The notes under the pieces were generated by a model that worked only from the letters and a program-made list of their open reading frames with translations, was not told the origin of the DNA and did no database searches. A stretch of DNA of 39,342 nucleotides from Clostridiales bacterium (GTDB taxonomy: Bacteria; Bacillota; Clostridia; Oscillospirales; Oscillospiraceae). The translations under genes and the position numbers were made by a program. The DNA lies in contig JAJBUK010000017.1 of the NCBI GenBank assembly GCA_020860385.1, positions 1 through 39,342 on the forward strand, written 5' to 3'. This document shows positions 31,467 to 39,342 of the stretch, piece by piece; position 1 is the first letter of the stretch; each line of letters starts with the position of its first letter.

Positions 31467-32282
31467 ATGATTACTCTTGTATCGGATGAAAAGATTGCAG
31501 AAACGTCGTCGAAGGGAAACCAGGAAAAATGGTACGACAGAAATTCCAACTGTTGGTACAAGGTGGACCAATTTGGATACGAAGCATTGGCAGAAACATT
31601 TACTTCAATTCTGCTTTCCCATAGCAATATTGCGTCAGATACGCCGTTTTCATATGTTCGATATAACATGGGGCAAGCGCAGGTCCACGGAAGGAAAAGA
31701 ACTTGTTGCATCAGTTTAAACTTTCTACAGGATGGACAAGCACTTGTACCACTGAACCGCTTGTTGTCGAATGCACATGGTGTTCCGTTGAAAGACCAGT
31801 TAAGCCGGTTGTCGAGCAACAAAAAAAGGATAGCTTACCTGGCCGAAGAAACCGCAGCAGTTACCGGACTTGATTTATTCCCCCAATACTTAACTTTGCT
31901 ATTTGAGATTGATGCGTTGATTTGTAATGATGATCGCCACCTTAACAACATAGCGGTAATTGAGGAAGGTGGAACATTTTCTTATTGCCCAATCTTCGAC
32001 AATGGGGCCGGATTGCTGTCTAATGTCCAGATGCTACAGATGGACATTGATCCTATAGCGTTGATTCGCTCTCTACAGGCTAGACCTTTTTGTACGACAT
32101 TTAATCGGCAAGTAGCCACAGCACGAACTCTTTATGGGCATCAGCTTACTTTGCCAATCTTTGACGCAGCTGAATTAAGGGAAATGGTTTCGCCGTTGTT
32201 AAGCTATTACCCCATGCGCGACAGGGACATCATTTCCAATCGTGTCGTTGAATGCATCTTATTGCGTCAGAAAGCCCTCTAG
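31467..32282 (+). CDS. HipA-like / CtkA-like Ser/Thr protein kinase
   Basis: The ATG at 31467 follows the upstream stop by one base; the 271-residue product is only the HipA C-terminal (kinase) part. Lys32 in CWYKVDQFGYEALAE is the ATP lysine, DALICNDDRHLNNIAV (149-164) is the catalytic loop with Asp156, His158 and Asn161, and PIFDNGAGLL (176-185) gives the metal-binding D-x-G. All catalytic residues are present, so it should be active. HipA toxins phosphorylate tRNA synthetases or similar targets and induce dormancy. In two- or three-gene HipBST-type systems the N-terminal lobe is a separate protein, and the upstream gene could fill that role. It lies in an AT-richer stretch, suggesting transfer. 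Confidence 0.8.
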   Translation: MITLVSDEKIAETSSKGNQEKWYDRNSNCWYKVDQFGYEALAETFTSILLSHSNIASDTPFSYVRYNMGQAQVHGRKRTCCISLNFLQDGQALVPLNRLLSNAHGVPLKDQLSRLSSNKKRIAYLAEETAAVTGLDLFPQYLTLLFEIDALICNDDRHLNNIAVIEEGGTFSYCPIFDNGAGLLSNVQMLQMDIDPIALIRSLQARPFCTTFNRQVATARTLYGHQLTLPIFDAAELREMVSPLLSYYPMRDRDIISNRVVECILLRQKAL

Positions 32283-32412
32283 CTACCTCTTGGACAAAAC
32301 GACCCTGGTGGAGAAATCTGCCAGGGCTTATCTCTTTTTAGGTGCCGCCTATTTTTGCGTAAAAAAACATTCACCTTTGCGGGTCGGAGAATTTGATCAA
32401 CAAAAAATAATA

Positions 32413-32450
32413 CTCCCACAAGCTTTGGAAAATTCCAAAGCTTGTGGGAG
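32413..32450 (+). terminator. Intrinsic terminator after the kinase gene
   Basis: CTCCCACAAGCTTTGGAA pairs perfectly (18 base pairs) with TTCCAAAGCTTGTGGGAG, followed by ATTTTTTCG and preceded by an A-rich run, so it can work in both directions. Confidence 0.9.
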
Positions 32451-32470
32451 ATTTTTTCGTTTAGACGCTC

Positions 32471-32939
32471 TTAAAGTATTCTCATAAACGTACTGTAATT
32501 GGAGGCGATTTCACGCCAATCCCACAAATGAAATCCTACGATAGCTAGATTACTCTCATTTTACTGCATTGTGGCGGCGAAGTCAACCTTTAATTTGGAG
32601 ATTTGAATGGAAAATTTGTAAAATTGTACGACACGAAACGTGCAAAATTGGAAAGTTGTCAGTACTCCAGTGGTCAAAAGAGTGGTCAAATATCTTGACC
32701 ACCGTTTTCTTTTTTGAATACCTGCTAATACGATGCAAAAATTGTCGAAATTCACAAATAAGGAGCATTTTCTGAACCGTAAGTCATTGTCTGCCTGTTT
32801 AAGAAAGGAGGATAGGATTCAAGATATTCAGACGCTGCCGCTCAACGCCAGTGGTCAAAATCGTGGTCAGGCAGACTATGGAAATGACTGATAATTCAGT
32901 TCTTTCGATACATTCAGTCGCTTATGAGAATACTTTAAG
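32471..32939. repeat. Segment bounded by 18-bp perfect inverted repeats (possible invertible element)
   Basis: CTTAAAGTATTCTCATAA at 32471-32488 is the exact reverse complement of 32922-32939, and the match extends weakly inward (ACGTACTG versus GCGACTG). The enclosed about 430 bases are AT-rich, contain no gene I can support, and hold the GTGGTCA repeats and a hairpin at 32682-32702. I saw no target duplication outside the repeats. The layout fits an invertible segment or the relic of a small mobile element. Confidence 0.6.
32668..32869 (+). repeat. Direct repeat CAGTGGTCAAAA-NN-GTGGTCA, two copies, with an inverted GTGGTCAA hairpin
   Basis: The 21-base unit lies at 32668-32688 and 32849-32869, 181 bases apart, differing only at the two central bases (GA or TC). 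GTGGTCAA at 32682-32689 also pairs with TTGACCAC at 32695-32702, giving a hairpin followed by a T-rich run. Such clustered heptamers look like binding sites of a recombinase or repressor. Confidence 0.6.
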
Positions 32940-33025
32940 GGTATTATCCTCGTCCTGCGGAGTGTTAGTTCATTAGCAGCAATCTTATTTTCGGAGTTAT
33001 TTTTACGACAAAAATGGAGGTAATG

Positions 33026-33670
33026 ATGTCAATAAGTGAACAAACTACTGACATTTCTCTGTTAGAACAGTCGGAGCAAAAACCACGTCGCCCCCGACAC
33101 CGGGGCCATCCCCCTGCAGATATCACCGGGCAGCGTTTCCGGATGCTGACTGCCCTCTATCCCACAGAGAATCGGGACAGGAACAGCACCGTGATTTGGC
33201 GCTGCCGCTGCGACTGCGGTCGTGAGGTAGATGTTTCCTACGAGGATTTGAAGTACAGCAAAATCGTCAGCTGCGGCTGCCGCAAAAAAGAGGTGGAGCA
33301 GCAGCTCAGCGGCTATCTCACCCACGTTGCGGGTACCTCCGTAGACCTGTTGAAAAGCGAAAAAATGCGGTCGGACAACAAAACCGGCGTGCGCGGCGTG
33401 TTCCGGGCGCGGAACAGCTACCGGGCGGAAATTCGGTTTCAGAACGTACGCTATCGTTTGGGTACCTATAAAACTCTGGATGAGGCCGCCGCCGTCCGCC
33501 AGCGGGCGGAGCGGCAGCTTCATGGGGAGTTTCTGAACTATTATGAGCAGTGGAAAGCGAAAGCGGACGCCGACCCGGCCTGGGGAGAGGCAAACCCCGT
33601 CACAGTCCAGGTAGTGCGGAAGGACGGCTATAACTTCGAACTGATATTGCTGCCGGAGCTGGATGTTTAA
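33026..33670 (+). CDS. AP2-domain DNA-binding protein
   Basis: The ATG at 33026 is chosen over those at 33014 and 33023 because GGAGG ends five bases upstream. The 214-residue protein has an N-terminal zinc-like part WRCRCDCGREVDVSYEDLKYSKIVSCGC (Cys cluster, about 58-87), then an AP2 domain NKTGVRGVFRARNSYRAEIR with YRLGTYKTLDEAAAVRQRAE (about 120-165), the three-strand DNA-binding sheet shared with plant AP2/ERF factors and phage homing endonucleases. The HNH nuclease part is absent. Such proteins are common in mobile regions of gut Clostridia. It may be a regulator; its target is unknown. The candidate invertible segment lies immediately upstream. Confidence 0.85.
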   Translation: MSISEQTTDISLLEQSEQKPRRPRHRGHPPADITGQRFRMLTALYPTENRDRNSTVIWRCRCDCGREVDVSYEDLKYSKIVSCGCRKKEVEQQLSGYLTHVAGTSVDLLKSEKMRSDNKTGVRGVFRARNSYRAEIRFQNVRYRLGTYKTLDEAAAVRQRAERQLHGEFLNYYEQWKAKADADPAWGEANPVTVQVVRKDGYNFELILLPELDV

Positions 33671-33691
33671 CGGCACGGCAGGGGAGCGCGT

Positions 33692-33778
33692 ATGGCAGAA
33701 AAAGAACTGCGAAAAATGAATCGCACCTTATACGCTGACCATTGGGTCGGACGTCGATGTGCTGCCTGCGAGTTTTAA
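33692..33778 (+). pseudogene. Truncated start of a Clostridia hypothetical gene (MAEKELRKMNR)
   Basis: ATG 33692 encodes MAEKELRKMNR, the opening of a widespread Clostridia protein that normally continues TELIEIIYALQ. Here, after about 11 residues, near base 33728, the sequence switches to an unrelated gene and hits a stop at 33776. Only the 5' tip remains. Confidence 0.6.
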
Positions 33779-34736
33779 TAACTTTGTCATGTATGCTGAC
33801 AGCATTCTGTTCGAAGGTCCGAACTTCATCACTGTAGCTGATGGCGCGTTTGCGGATGCGTCTGACTCCGTCCTGAGCAGCCTCTCCGGCTACATTTATG
33901 TGGACGAATACGGCGCGATTTACGAAATCGATACGGAGAATAACACCGCTACTCTGGTATATGTTCCGGCTACCTATCTGGATGAGGAAGGTAATACTCG
34001 AAATCTGACTTCTTATACTGTCCTGGATTCAATCACTGATACTGAGAATAACACAGAGTACACCGTGACGGCAATCGCATCGGAAGCATTCCGGAGCGCT
34101 GAGAACCTGACCGCGCTTATTTTTGAAGATGCATCCGCAATTACAAGTATTGCAGATTATGCCATGGCGAACGCCACGAAGCTGGCCAGCGTGACGGACA
34201 ATAAGACAGGCAACACCGCAAATACCGTGGAAGATGCGACTGCCCTTTTCTCAAATGATGATGTGAGCATCGGCTATCAGCCCTTCTATAATACAGCATT
34301 GGAGAACGCCTCCGGCAGTGGGTCTTTCAAGGCGGATATGGATGGCTCTCAAACGCTGACGGTTGAGTCTGATGATAATGAACATGCCTACATGACGATT
34401 GTAGTGTCCGGAGAAACCTGGTCTTCTGACGAAGATAGTGATGGCGGCTATACCCTGCTGACCGGTGAACAACTGTCGGTCACGGTAACCGCACAGGCGC
34501 CGAGCGCTACCGATACCTATGTTTTCCGTGTCTACCTTTCTTATACGGACAGCGACTATATTTTAGATGCTAATGACGCTGGATATGATTTGACGTGGGG
34601 GACCACAGAAGATCCTAATACGGTTTATGTGGACTTTACAGTATCAACCGGTACGACAGTCAGCTTTATCCTGACGACCTATTATCCGAACGTGACATCG
34701 GACGGCGGCGGCCTGACCATCTGGGGCGAGGTGCTT
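33729..34736 (+). pseudogene. Internal fragment of a large surface protein (BspA-like LRR adhesin)
   Basis: The frame is open from about 33729 (YTLTIGSDVDVLPASFNNF) without a start or signal peptide. FVMYADSILFEGPNFITVADGAFADAS and YTVTAIASEAFRSAENLTALIFEDASAITSIADYAMANATKL are BspA-type leucine-rich repeats. The later acidic VTVTAQAPSATDTYVFRVYLSYTD is an all-beta, Asp/Thr-rich domain of secreted Clostridia adhesins. At about 34735 the sequence passes straight into a recombinase in another frame; the open frame ends at 34796 with unrelated residues. Both ends of the adhesin are missing. It would be cytoplasmic junk if translated. Confidence 0.65.
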
Positions 34737-36115
34737 ACTTCTCCATCCTTGCGTCATTTGCACAGGAAGAGAGCCGCAGTATTTCCGACAATGTAAAATG
34801 GGGCATCCGCAAACGGATGGAGAACGGCATACCGAACGGGCGGTTCCGAATCCTGGGATACCGCTGGGATGGCGACCAGCTCGTTATCGTGCCGGAAGAA
34901 GCAGAAGTTGTAAAGCGGGTCTTTCAGAATTTTCTGGACGGGAAATCCAGGCTGGAGACGGAACGGGAATTTGAAGCCGAGGGCATTCGGAGCATCAACG
35001 GCTGCGTGATGCGGGATTCCAACTTGAAGACCATTCTGACGAATGTGACTTACACGGGCAACCTGCTCCTGCAAAAAGAATTTATCTCCGACCCCATTGA
35101 GAAAAAGCGGAAAAAGAATCATGGCGAGTTGCCGCAATACTTTGTTGAAAACACGCACGAGCCGATTATCGATATGGAGACATTCCAGTATGTGCAGGAT
35201 GAGATGGGAAGGCGCAGGGAGCTTGGCGCATTGGCGAACAAGAGCCTGAACACCTGCTGTTTTACAGGAAAAATCAAATGTCCATACTGCGGCCAGAGCT
35301 ATATGCACAGCCGCCGCACAAAAAACGGTCATTATCAGGAATTCTGGAACTGCGGAAGTAAGAAGAAAAAGAAGCAGGGAGACGGCTGCCCGGTCGGAGG
35401 CACAATCAACCACAAAAACCTCATGTTGGCGTGTGCAGAAGTTCTCGGCATCGAGGATTTTGATGAGGATGTTTTTCTGGAGAAGGTGGACTACATTGAT
35501 GTGCCGAAACGGTACACGCTGGAATTTCACATGGCAGACGGACGTGTGATTACAAAGGATTGTCCGAATACAGGCCATCAGGACTGCTGGACACCTGAGT
35601 ATCGTGCGAAGGTGTCAGCCCAGAGAAGAAAGACGGGTACAAATCCGAAGGGTGCATCCTGCCTGACCGCTAAAATAAAGTGCGTCCACTGCGGCTGTAA
35701 TTTCAGGGGAACATTGCAGAAAAAAGCGGATGCCGAGGGAGGAAAGATGCGGTATTGGAGATGTGCCGAGCATAATGGCTGTGACACGGTTGGCCTTTGT
35801 GAGGATTTGCTGAAAGCGATGATTTCAGATGTGTTGGACACGGAAGATTTCGATGAGGGAGTATTCCGAGAACGGATTGACCGCATCGATGTTTTATCAG
35901 CGTCTGAAATTGTGTTCTGCCTTAAGGACGGAACGGCAGTCAGCCGTGAGTGGATACCGCCGGAGCGTGTGGGCAGACCGTGGACAGATGAGCAGAGAGA
36001 AAAATTCCGGGAATCCGTCAAGGACGCCTATACGCCTGAAAGACGGCAGCAGATGAGCGAACACATGAAACAGCTGAGAAAGGAGCGTGGAAAAGCATGG
36101 CGGAAAGAAAAGTAA
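34737..36115 (+). pseudogene. Large serine recombinase 1, N-terminally truncated (TndX/TnpX-like)
   Basis: Homology begins abruptly with FSILASFAQEESRSISDNVKWGIRKRM, the end of the resolvase catalytic domain, so the catalytic Ser and about the first 120 residues are lost. The rest is complete. The recombinase domain (GYRWDGDQLVIVPEEAEVVKRVFQNFL and the following DNA-binding helices), a zinc ribbon (CPYCGQSYMHSRRT and a later CxxCG repeat) and a Lys/Arg-rich tail remain. The first internal ATG is 34817 with no good ribosome site. Such enzymes excise and insert Tn4451-type elements. Without the Ser domain it cannot cut DNA. It overlaps the next recombinase by 19 bases, the usual tandem arrangement. 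Confidence 0.85.
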
Positions 36116-37014
36116 CGGCGATTCCTGCTACAATCGCAAAGTACACTGCCGTCCCTATCGGCAGTAAGAAAAAGCGCCGGGTGGCCGGCTATGCCCGTGT
36201 CTCAACCGATCATGAAGACCAAGCTTCCAGCTACGAAGCGCAGGTTGATTACTATACACATTACATCAAGAGCCGTGATGACTGGGAGTTCGTTTCCATA
36301 TACACGGATGATGGAATCAGCGCAACCAGCACCAAAAGGCGTGAGGGGTTCAAGGCTATGATAGCTGATGCCCTTGCAGGGAAAATCGACCTCATTATCA
36401 CTAAGAGCATATCCCGTTTCGCAAGGAATACGGTTGACAGCCTTCTGACCCAGAGGAAGCTTGCCGGGTTGAAAAATCCTGTAGGCGTTTTCTTCGAGAC
36501 GGAGAATCTGAATTCGCTTGAAAAAGGGAATGACATTATTATGACCGTTCTTTCTGCTACTGCGCAGGAAGAGTCCCATGTGAAAAGTGAAATTATGGTT
36601 CAGTCCCTGATGCACCGGTTCAATATGGGCATCTTTCTGACACCGGAGCATCTTGGGTGCGATAAGGATGAAGACGGAAATCTCGTAATAAATGAGGAAG
36701 AGGCAGATACGGTAAGACTGATGTATTACCTTTTCCTGAGTGGTTTTTCAACAAAGGATATTGCGGAAATACTGACTTCGCTTGGTCGTGAAACGAAACT
36801 TGGAAACGCAGAAAGAGGACATCCGTATGCTCTCTGTACGTTGCCGCTTCCAGCGCCCCTATTACCGCCCTTGCTGAAAAGACGATGCCGGGGTGCCCCT
36901 ATGCGCTCCACAACCGCTTCGCTACTTGATTTTGCCAGGACAGAACGTGTAGCCGATAAATGCGCGATTCCCCTCCGTCAATCCAACGCCAGGAACAGGT
37001 ATTCTCTACCCTGA
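36097..37014 (+). pseudogene. Large serine recombinase 2, C-terminally truncated
   Basis: It begins MAERKVTAIPATIAKYTAVP, a typical start for the second recombinase of such pairs, and has the catalytic domain intact: GYARVSTD with Ser36, DDGISATSTKRREGFKAMI, and LIITKSISRFARNTVDSL. The recombinase domain follows as far as SLGRETKLGNA (about residue 239). From base 36812 or so the reading turns into unrelated sequence (RGHPYALCTLPLPAPL) to a stop at 37014. The DNA-binding C-terminus with its zinc ribbon is gone. The protein may still fold as a catalytic dimer but should not recognise its att sites. Confidence 0.85.
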
Positions 37015-37529
37015 ATGTCCTGACCGGAATACATTTTGACGCCGTCCCCGTCCACCAGCGCACCCTTCAGCTCAAAATTCCGGCTGGGGGCCAGGAGCCT
37101 GATGTCCGGCTGAGCGGCACCCAGGAGCCGCTTTAAGTCCCCCGCAGTCTCCAGGACGCAGCTTCCCTGGGGCGCGCCGCCGTAACTGAGGGGATGCAAC
37201 TCCAGGGCTGGGACGCTGCCGGGACGCTCCGAGTCGGCGGAGAACTGCCAGACCTCCGTCTGATAATCCTCCCGGTCAAAGGCGTCCACAAAGGTTTTCT
37301 TCTCCCGGTAAAACTGCCCCCCGCGCCCCCAGAGGCCGGTGTAAAACACCCAGTTCCCGTGGTAGATTTTGTAACAGTCTCCCTGGGTGTACATCCACGC
37401 CAGCGGCACGCCGTCCTCCACCGCCTCCAGATTGGCGGACAGGTCCCCGGCGCAATAGGCCGGGGGGCCGGGCAGATACCGCTCGCTCTCCTGCCGGAAC
37501 TGCAAAATCTCCCGCTCCGCCATGGTCAC
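36978..37529 (-). CDS. Hypothetical protein, last gene of the Sel1 cluster
   Basis: The 183-residue soluble, acidic product starts MTMAEREILQFRQESERYLPG and overlaps the previous gene by four bases. It has aromatic-rich segments (VPLAWMYTQGDCYKIYHGNWVFYTG, then FYREKKTFVDAFDRED) and a C-terminal LVDGDGVKMYSGQDIQG. I do not recognise the family. Its size, lack of signal and place behind paralogous small genes resemble immunity or effector-accessory proteins, which is only a guess. Its end lies over the chimeric tail of recombinase 2 on the other strand. Confidence 0.6.
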   Translation of the reverse strand: MTMAEREILQFRQESERYLPGPPAYCAGDLSANLEAVEDGVPLAWMYTQGDCYKIYHGNWVFYTGLWGRGGQFYREKKTFVDAFDREDYQTEVWQFSADSERPGSVPALELHPLSYGGAPQGSCVLETAGDLKRLLGAAQPDIRLLAPSRNFELKGALVDGDGVKMYSGQDIQGREYLFLALD

Positions 37530-37849
37530 GCTTCCCCGTCCAGCTCCTCGACGGGGATCAGCTCCACGAAATTGGGGATACAGGCGTCATCCCAGTCCGA
37601 GCCGCCCTCCGAGGTGTCCGTATACCAATAGGCCAAATCCGTCATTTTGTGGGGATAGAGCTTCTTCCTCTGGTGGCTGTTGTCAAAGCCGTAGCCGTGG
37701 CCGGCGTCGTACTCCACTTCGATGCCGATTGGGTTGCCTGCTTCGTCCCGGACGTAGTCGATGAATTTGGCGGAGGAGCCGTTCAGGTTGCTCATGGAGG
37801 AATAGCGGCCGGTCTCCACCCATTTCAGCTTGAAATACTCTTTTTCCAT
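37526..37849 (-). CDS. Small hypothetical protein, paralogue of the next upstream gene
   Basis: This 107-residue protein, MEKEYFKLKWVETGRYSSMS, contains DYVRDEAGNPIGIEVEYDAGHGYGFDN and ends NFVELIPVEELDGEA. The upstream frameshifted gene carries the same blocks (EKEYFYLVW, GYIRDEAGTPIGIEMAYDGGHGYGYDH, STEFIPV), so the two are duplicates. The family is unknown to me. A Gly/His/Tyr-rich turn and Asp-rich loop are the most conserved part. It overlaps the following gene by four bases. Tandem, diverging copies beside a Sel1-repeat protein resemble immunity gene arrays. Confidence 0.65.
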   Translation of the reverse strand: MEKEYFKLKWVETGRYSSMSNLNGSSAKFIDYVRDEAGNPIGIEVEYDAGHGYGFDNSHQRKKLYPHKMTDLAYWYTDTSEGGSDWDDACIPNFVELIPVEELDGEA

Positions 37850-37867
37850 GATGATTTCCTTTCTTTC

Positions 37868-38228
37868 TCAGTGATTTTCCGTTTTGTCCTGCTCATCCCC
37901 GAAGTCCAGCGGCTCCTTGAGGGGGACCAGTTCACAGGGATGAACTCAGTACTCTCGAACCAGTCGCCGTCCTCCAGGTCGATGGAATACATGTAGGGCA
38001 GATGCACCTCCGGGCCGGGATACAGCGTTACCCGGCTGTCGCTGTGGTCATAGCCGTAGCCGTGGCCGCCGTCATAGGCCATCTCGATGCCGATGGGCGT
38101 CCCCGCCTCGTCCCGGATGTAGCCGAGGAATCTGGCCCCACCGTGTTCAGATGGCTCAGGCGGATACCCCAGTCGTTCCATACCAGATAGAAATACTCTT
38201 TTTCCACTGTCCGTTCCGCCCTTTCCAA
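37868..38228 (-). pseudogene. Frameshifted paralogue of the 107-residue protein
   Basis: One frame begins at ATG 38228 or GTG 38207 and reads VEKEYFYLVWNDWGIRLSHLNT. A second frame, entered near 38140, gives GGARFLGYIRDEAGTPIGIE, then YDGGHGYGYDHSDSRVTLYPG and WFESTEFIPV. A third, entered near 37935, gives LVPLKEPLDFGDEQDKTENH and a stop at 37868. Aligned with the neighbour at 37526-37849 the three pieces make one continuous protein of about 110 residues. Two frameshifts mean the gene is broken, or the sequence has errors here. Confidence 0.65.
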
Positions 38229-38266
38229 ATCTCCGTCCGCCCTGTCGGGGTCGGCCTGGTGCGGGG

Positions 38267-39337
38267 TCAGAAGTGCTCCCGCAACGCCTTTTTGGCATCC
38301 TCATACCCCTGGGCAGCGGCCTTCTGAACCCACTCTTTTGCCTTCGCGCGGTTCCGGGCCACGCCCTCGCCGTTATAATAGCAAACGCCCAGATTGTATT
38401 GCGCCGATGCGTAGCCCTGTTGGGCGGCCTTTTCGTACCACTGGGCGGCCTTGGCTTTGTCCTGCCTTACGCCCTCGCCGTGAGAATAGCAATAGCCCAG
38501 ATTGTACTGCGCCTTTGCGTGGCCCTGCTGGGCGGCCTGCTCATACCAATAGGCGGCCTTGGCTTTGTCCTGCCTTACGCCCTCACCATTATCATAGCAA
38601 AGGCCCAGGTTGAACTGCGCCGATGCGTGGCCCTGCTGGGCGGCCTTTTCGTACCAATAGGCAGCCTTGACCTTGTCCTGGGTCACGCCCTCGCCGTTAG
38701 AATAGCAAAAGCCCAGACTGTACTGCGCCTCTGCATTGCCCTGCTGGGCGGCCTTTTCGTACCAGTAGACGGCTTCCGTCTTATTCTGCCGCGCACCCTT
38801 GCCGAAATAAAAACAAACGCCTATATCGAATTGTTCCTCGGGGCTATAGAGCTTGGCAGACCTGTCTTTCCAGTAGGCCGCCTTGGCTGCATCCTCAACG
38901 ACATACTCATAGAACGAGGGCAGGGTCATCAGTGCGTCTCTATGGCCTTGCTCGGCGGCCTTTTCAAACCAAGAGGCAGCCTTGTCCGCGTCCTCGTCTA
39001 CGCCCTGGCCCAACTGATAAGAAAAGCCTAAACTGTACTGCGCCGATGCGTCGCCCTGTTGGGCGGCCTTCTCATACCAATAGACAGCTTTGGCCTTGTC
39101 CTTCGCTACACCCTCGCCGCGAGAATAGAAATTTCCCAGGTTGTACTGCGCTGCTGCAATCCCCTGTTGGGCGGCCTTTTCATACCACTGGGCGGCCTTG
39201 GCCTTGTCCACAGCCACACCTTCGCCAAAATCATAGCACACGCCCAGGCAGAACTGCGCATCCGCGTGGCCCTGTTGGGCGGCCTTTTCAAACAGGGAAG
39301 CCGCCTGTTCATATTCCTTCGCCCGGCCGCGCTTCAT
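38267..39337 (-). CDS. Sel1-like repeat protein (may extend beyond the right edge)
   Basis: At least 356 residues made almost wholly of about nine Sel1/TPR-like 36-residue repeats with the pattern AAYWYEKAAQQGHAxAQYNLG and GEGVxxDKAKA. One repeat is degenerate (YSPEEQFDIGVCFYFGKGARQ). Only five bases lie before the first ATG in this window, so the true start and any signal peptide or catalytic domain may lie outside. Sel1 repeats form a curved alpha-solenoid for protein binding, in secretion, stress and effector systems. The 108-base DNA periodicity comes from this repeat. It is first in a four-gene cluster with small paralogous proteins. Confidence 0.88.
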   Translation of the reverse strand: MKRGRAKEYEQAASLFEKAAQQGHADAQFCLGVCYDFGEGVAVDKAKAAQWYEKAAQQGIAAAQYNLGNFYSRGEGVAKDKAKAVYWYEKAAQQGDASAQYSLGFSYQLGQGVDEDADKAASWFEKAAEQGHRDALMTLPSFYEYVVEDAAKAAYWKDRSAKLYSPEEQFDIGVCFYFGKGARQNKTEAVYWYEKAAQQGNAEAQYSLGFCYSNGEGVTQDKVKAAYWYEKAAQQGHASAQFNLGLCYDNGEGVRQDKAKAAYWYEQAAQQGHAKAQYNLGYCYSHGEGVRQDKAKAAQWYEKAAQQGYASAQYNLGVCYYNGEGVARNRAKAKEWVQKAAAQGYEDAKKALREHF

Positions 39338-39342
39338 GGCCT

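Larger units (their letters stand above)
32283..33025. other. Intergenic region of about 740 bases
   Basis: It contains the kinase terminator (32413-32450), the inverted repeat pair (32471-32939) and the GTGGTCA repeats. Short open frames on both strands overlap each other, lack ribosome sites and match nothing I know. No gene is supported. Confidence 0.6.

Noticed and set aside
31100-32282. A classical HipBA toxin-antitoxin pair
   Set aside because: The upstream protein has no helix-turn-helix and the kinase lacks the HipA N-terminal lobe. It is called HipA-like only.
34737-37014. An active Tn4451-like transposon
   Set aside because: Both recombinases are truncated at essential domains, and I found no matching terminal sequences or cargo boundaries.
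38267-39337. Regular repeats that might suggest a CRISPR array
   Set aside because: The 108-base period is the Sel1 protein repeat with coding-type variation, without constant repeats and unique spacers. The 63-base period at 23391-23700 is likewise coding.

Overview
This window reads as the chromosome of a gut-type anaerobic Clostridia, most like Oscillospiraceae/Flavonifractor relatives. The reasons are GC-rich coding with strong AGGAGG-type ribosome sites, large Tn4451/TndX-type serine recombinases, YolD, CFI-box and AP2 proteins, and an oxygen-sensitive acyl-CoA dehydratase-type enzyme. The genus is inference. No rRNA, tRNA or CRISPR array was seen.

Layout. (1) 1-6514, plus strand: the tail of a nitroreductase, then a tight operon of three tandem divergent sirtuins, a bacterial-type poly(ADP-ribose) glycohydrolase-like protein, a stand-alone amino-acid adenylation domain, a GNAT acetyltransferase and an esterase. 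All three sirtuins carry Gln where the deacetylase catalytic His should be, the change known from ADP-ribosylating SirTM enzymes. (2) 6581-7903, minus: a CPA2-type antiporter. (3) 8100-20153: a probable regulon. A heterodimeric ABC exporter (minus) and a TetR repressor (plus) diverge from a region carrying five copies of a 12-bp operator (CRACA-NN-TGTYG). Two more copies flank a near-consensus promoter in front of a GT8-GT8-PlsC-plasmalogen-synthase-like operon. The likely theme is envelope lipid remodelling: acyl transfer, vinyl-ether formation, glycosylation and export. (4) 20297-22787, minus: GNAT, a frameshifted zinc-ribbon gene, a decayed YolD gene, tag DNA glycosylase and a hypothetical. 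(5) 23391-24923, plus: a repeat-bearing CFI-box protein and a DUF2971 protein. (6) 25074-28005, minus: a second ADP-ribosylation operon (PNPOx/ferredoxin, macrodomain, SirTM) behind a flavodoxin-like oxidoreductase. (7) 28349-31080: a truncated nitroreductase, a zinc-ribbon/DUF5050 protein and two decayed genes. (8) 31100-33670: an AT-richer island with a HipA-like kinase pair, an 18-bp inverted repeat bounding about 470 bp (possible invertible segment) and an AP2 protein. (9) 33692-36977: gene fragments fused end to end (surface protein, two truncated serine recombinases). (10) 36978-39337, minus: small paralogous proteins and a Sel1-repeat protein that reaches the right edge.

The main observation is two unrelated-looking cassettes that each pair a His-to-Gln sirtuin with an ADP-ribose hydrolase fold, within 27 kb. 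One is the known SirTM/macrodomain type. The other (triplet sirtuin plus PARG) does not match a system I know. The second is the TetR-controlled lipid regulon, whose shared operators can be read directly from the sequence.
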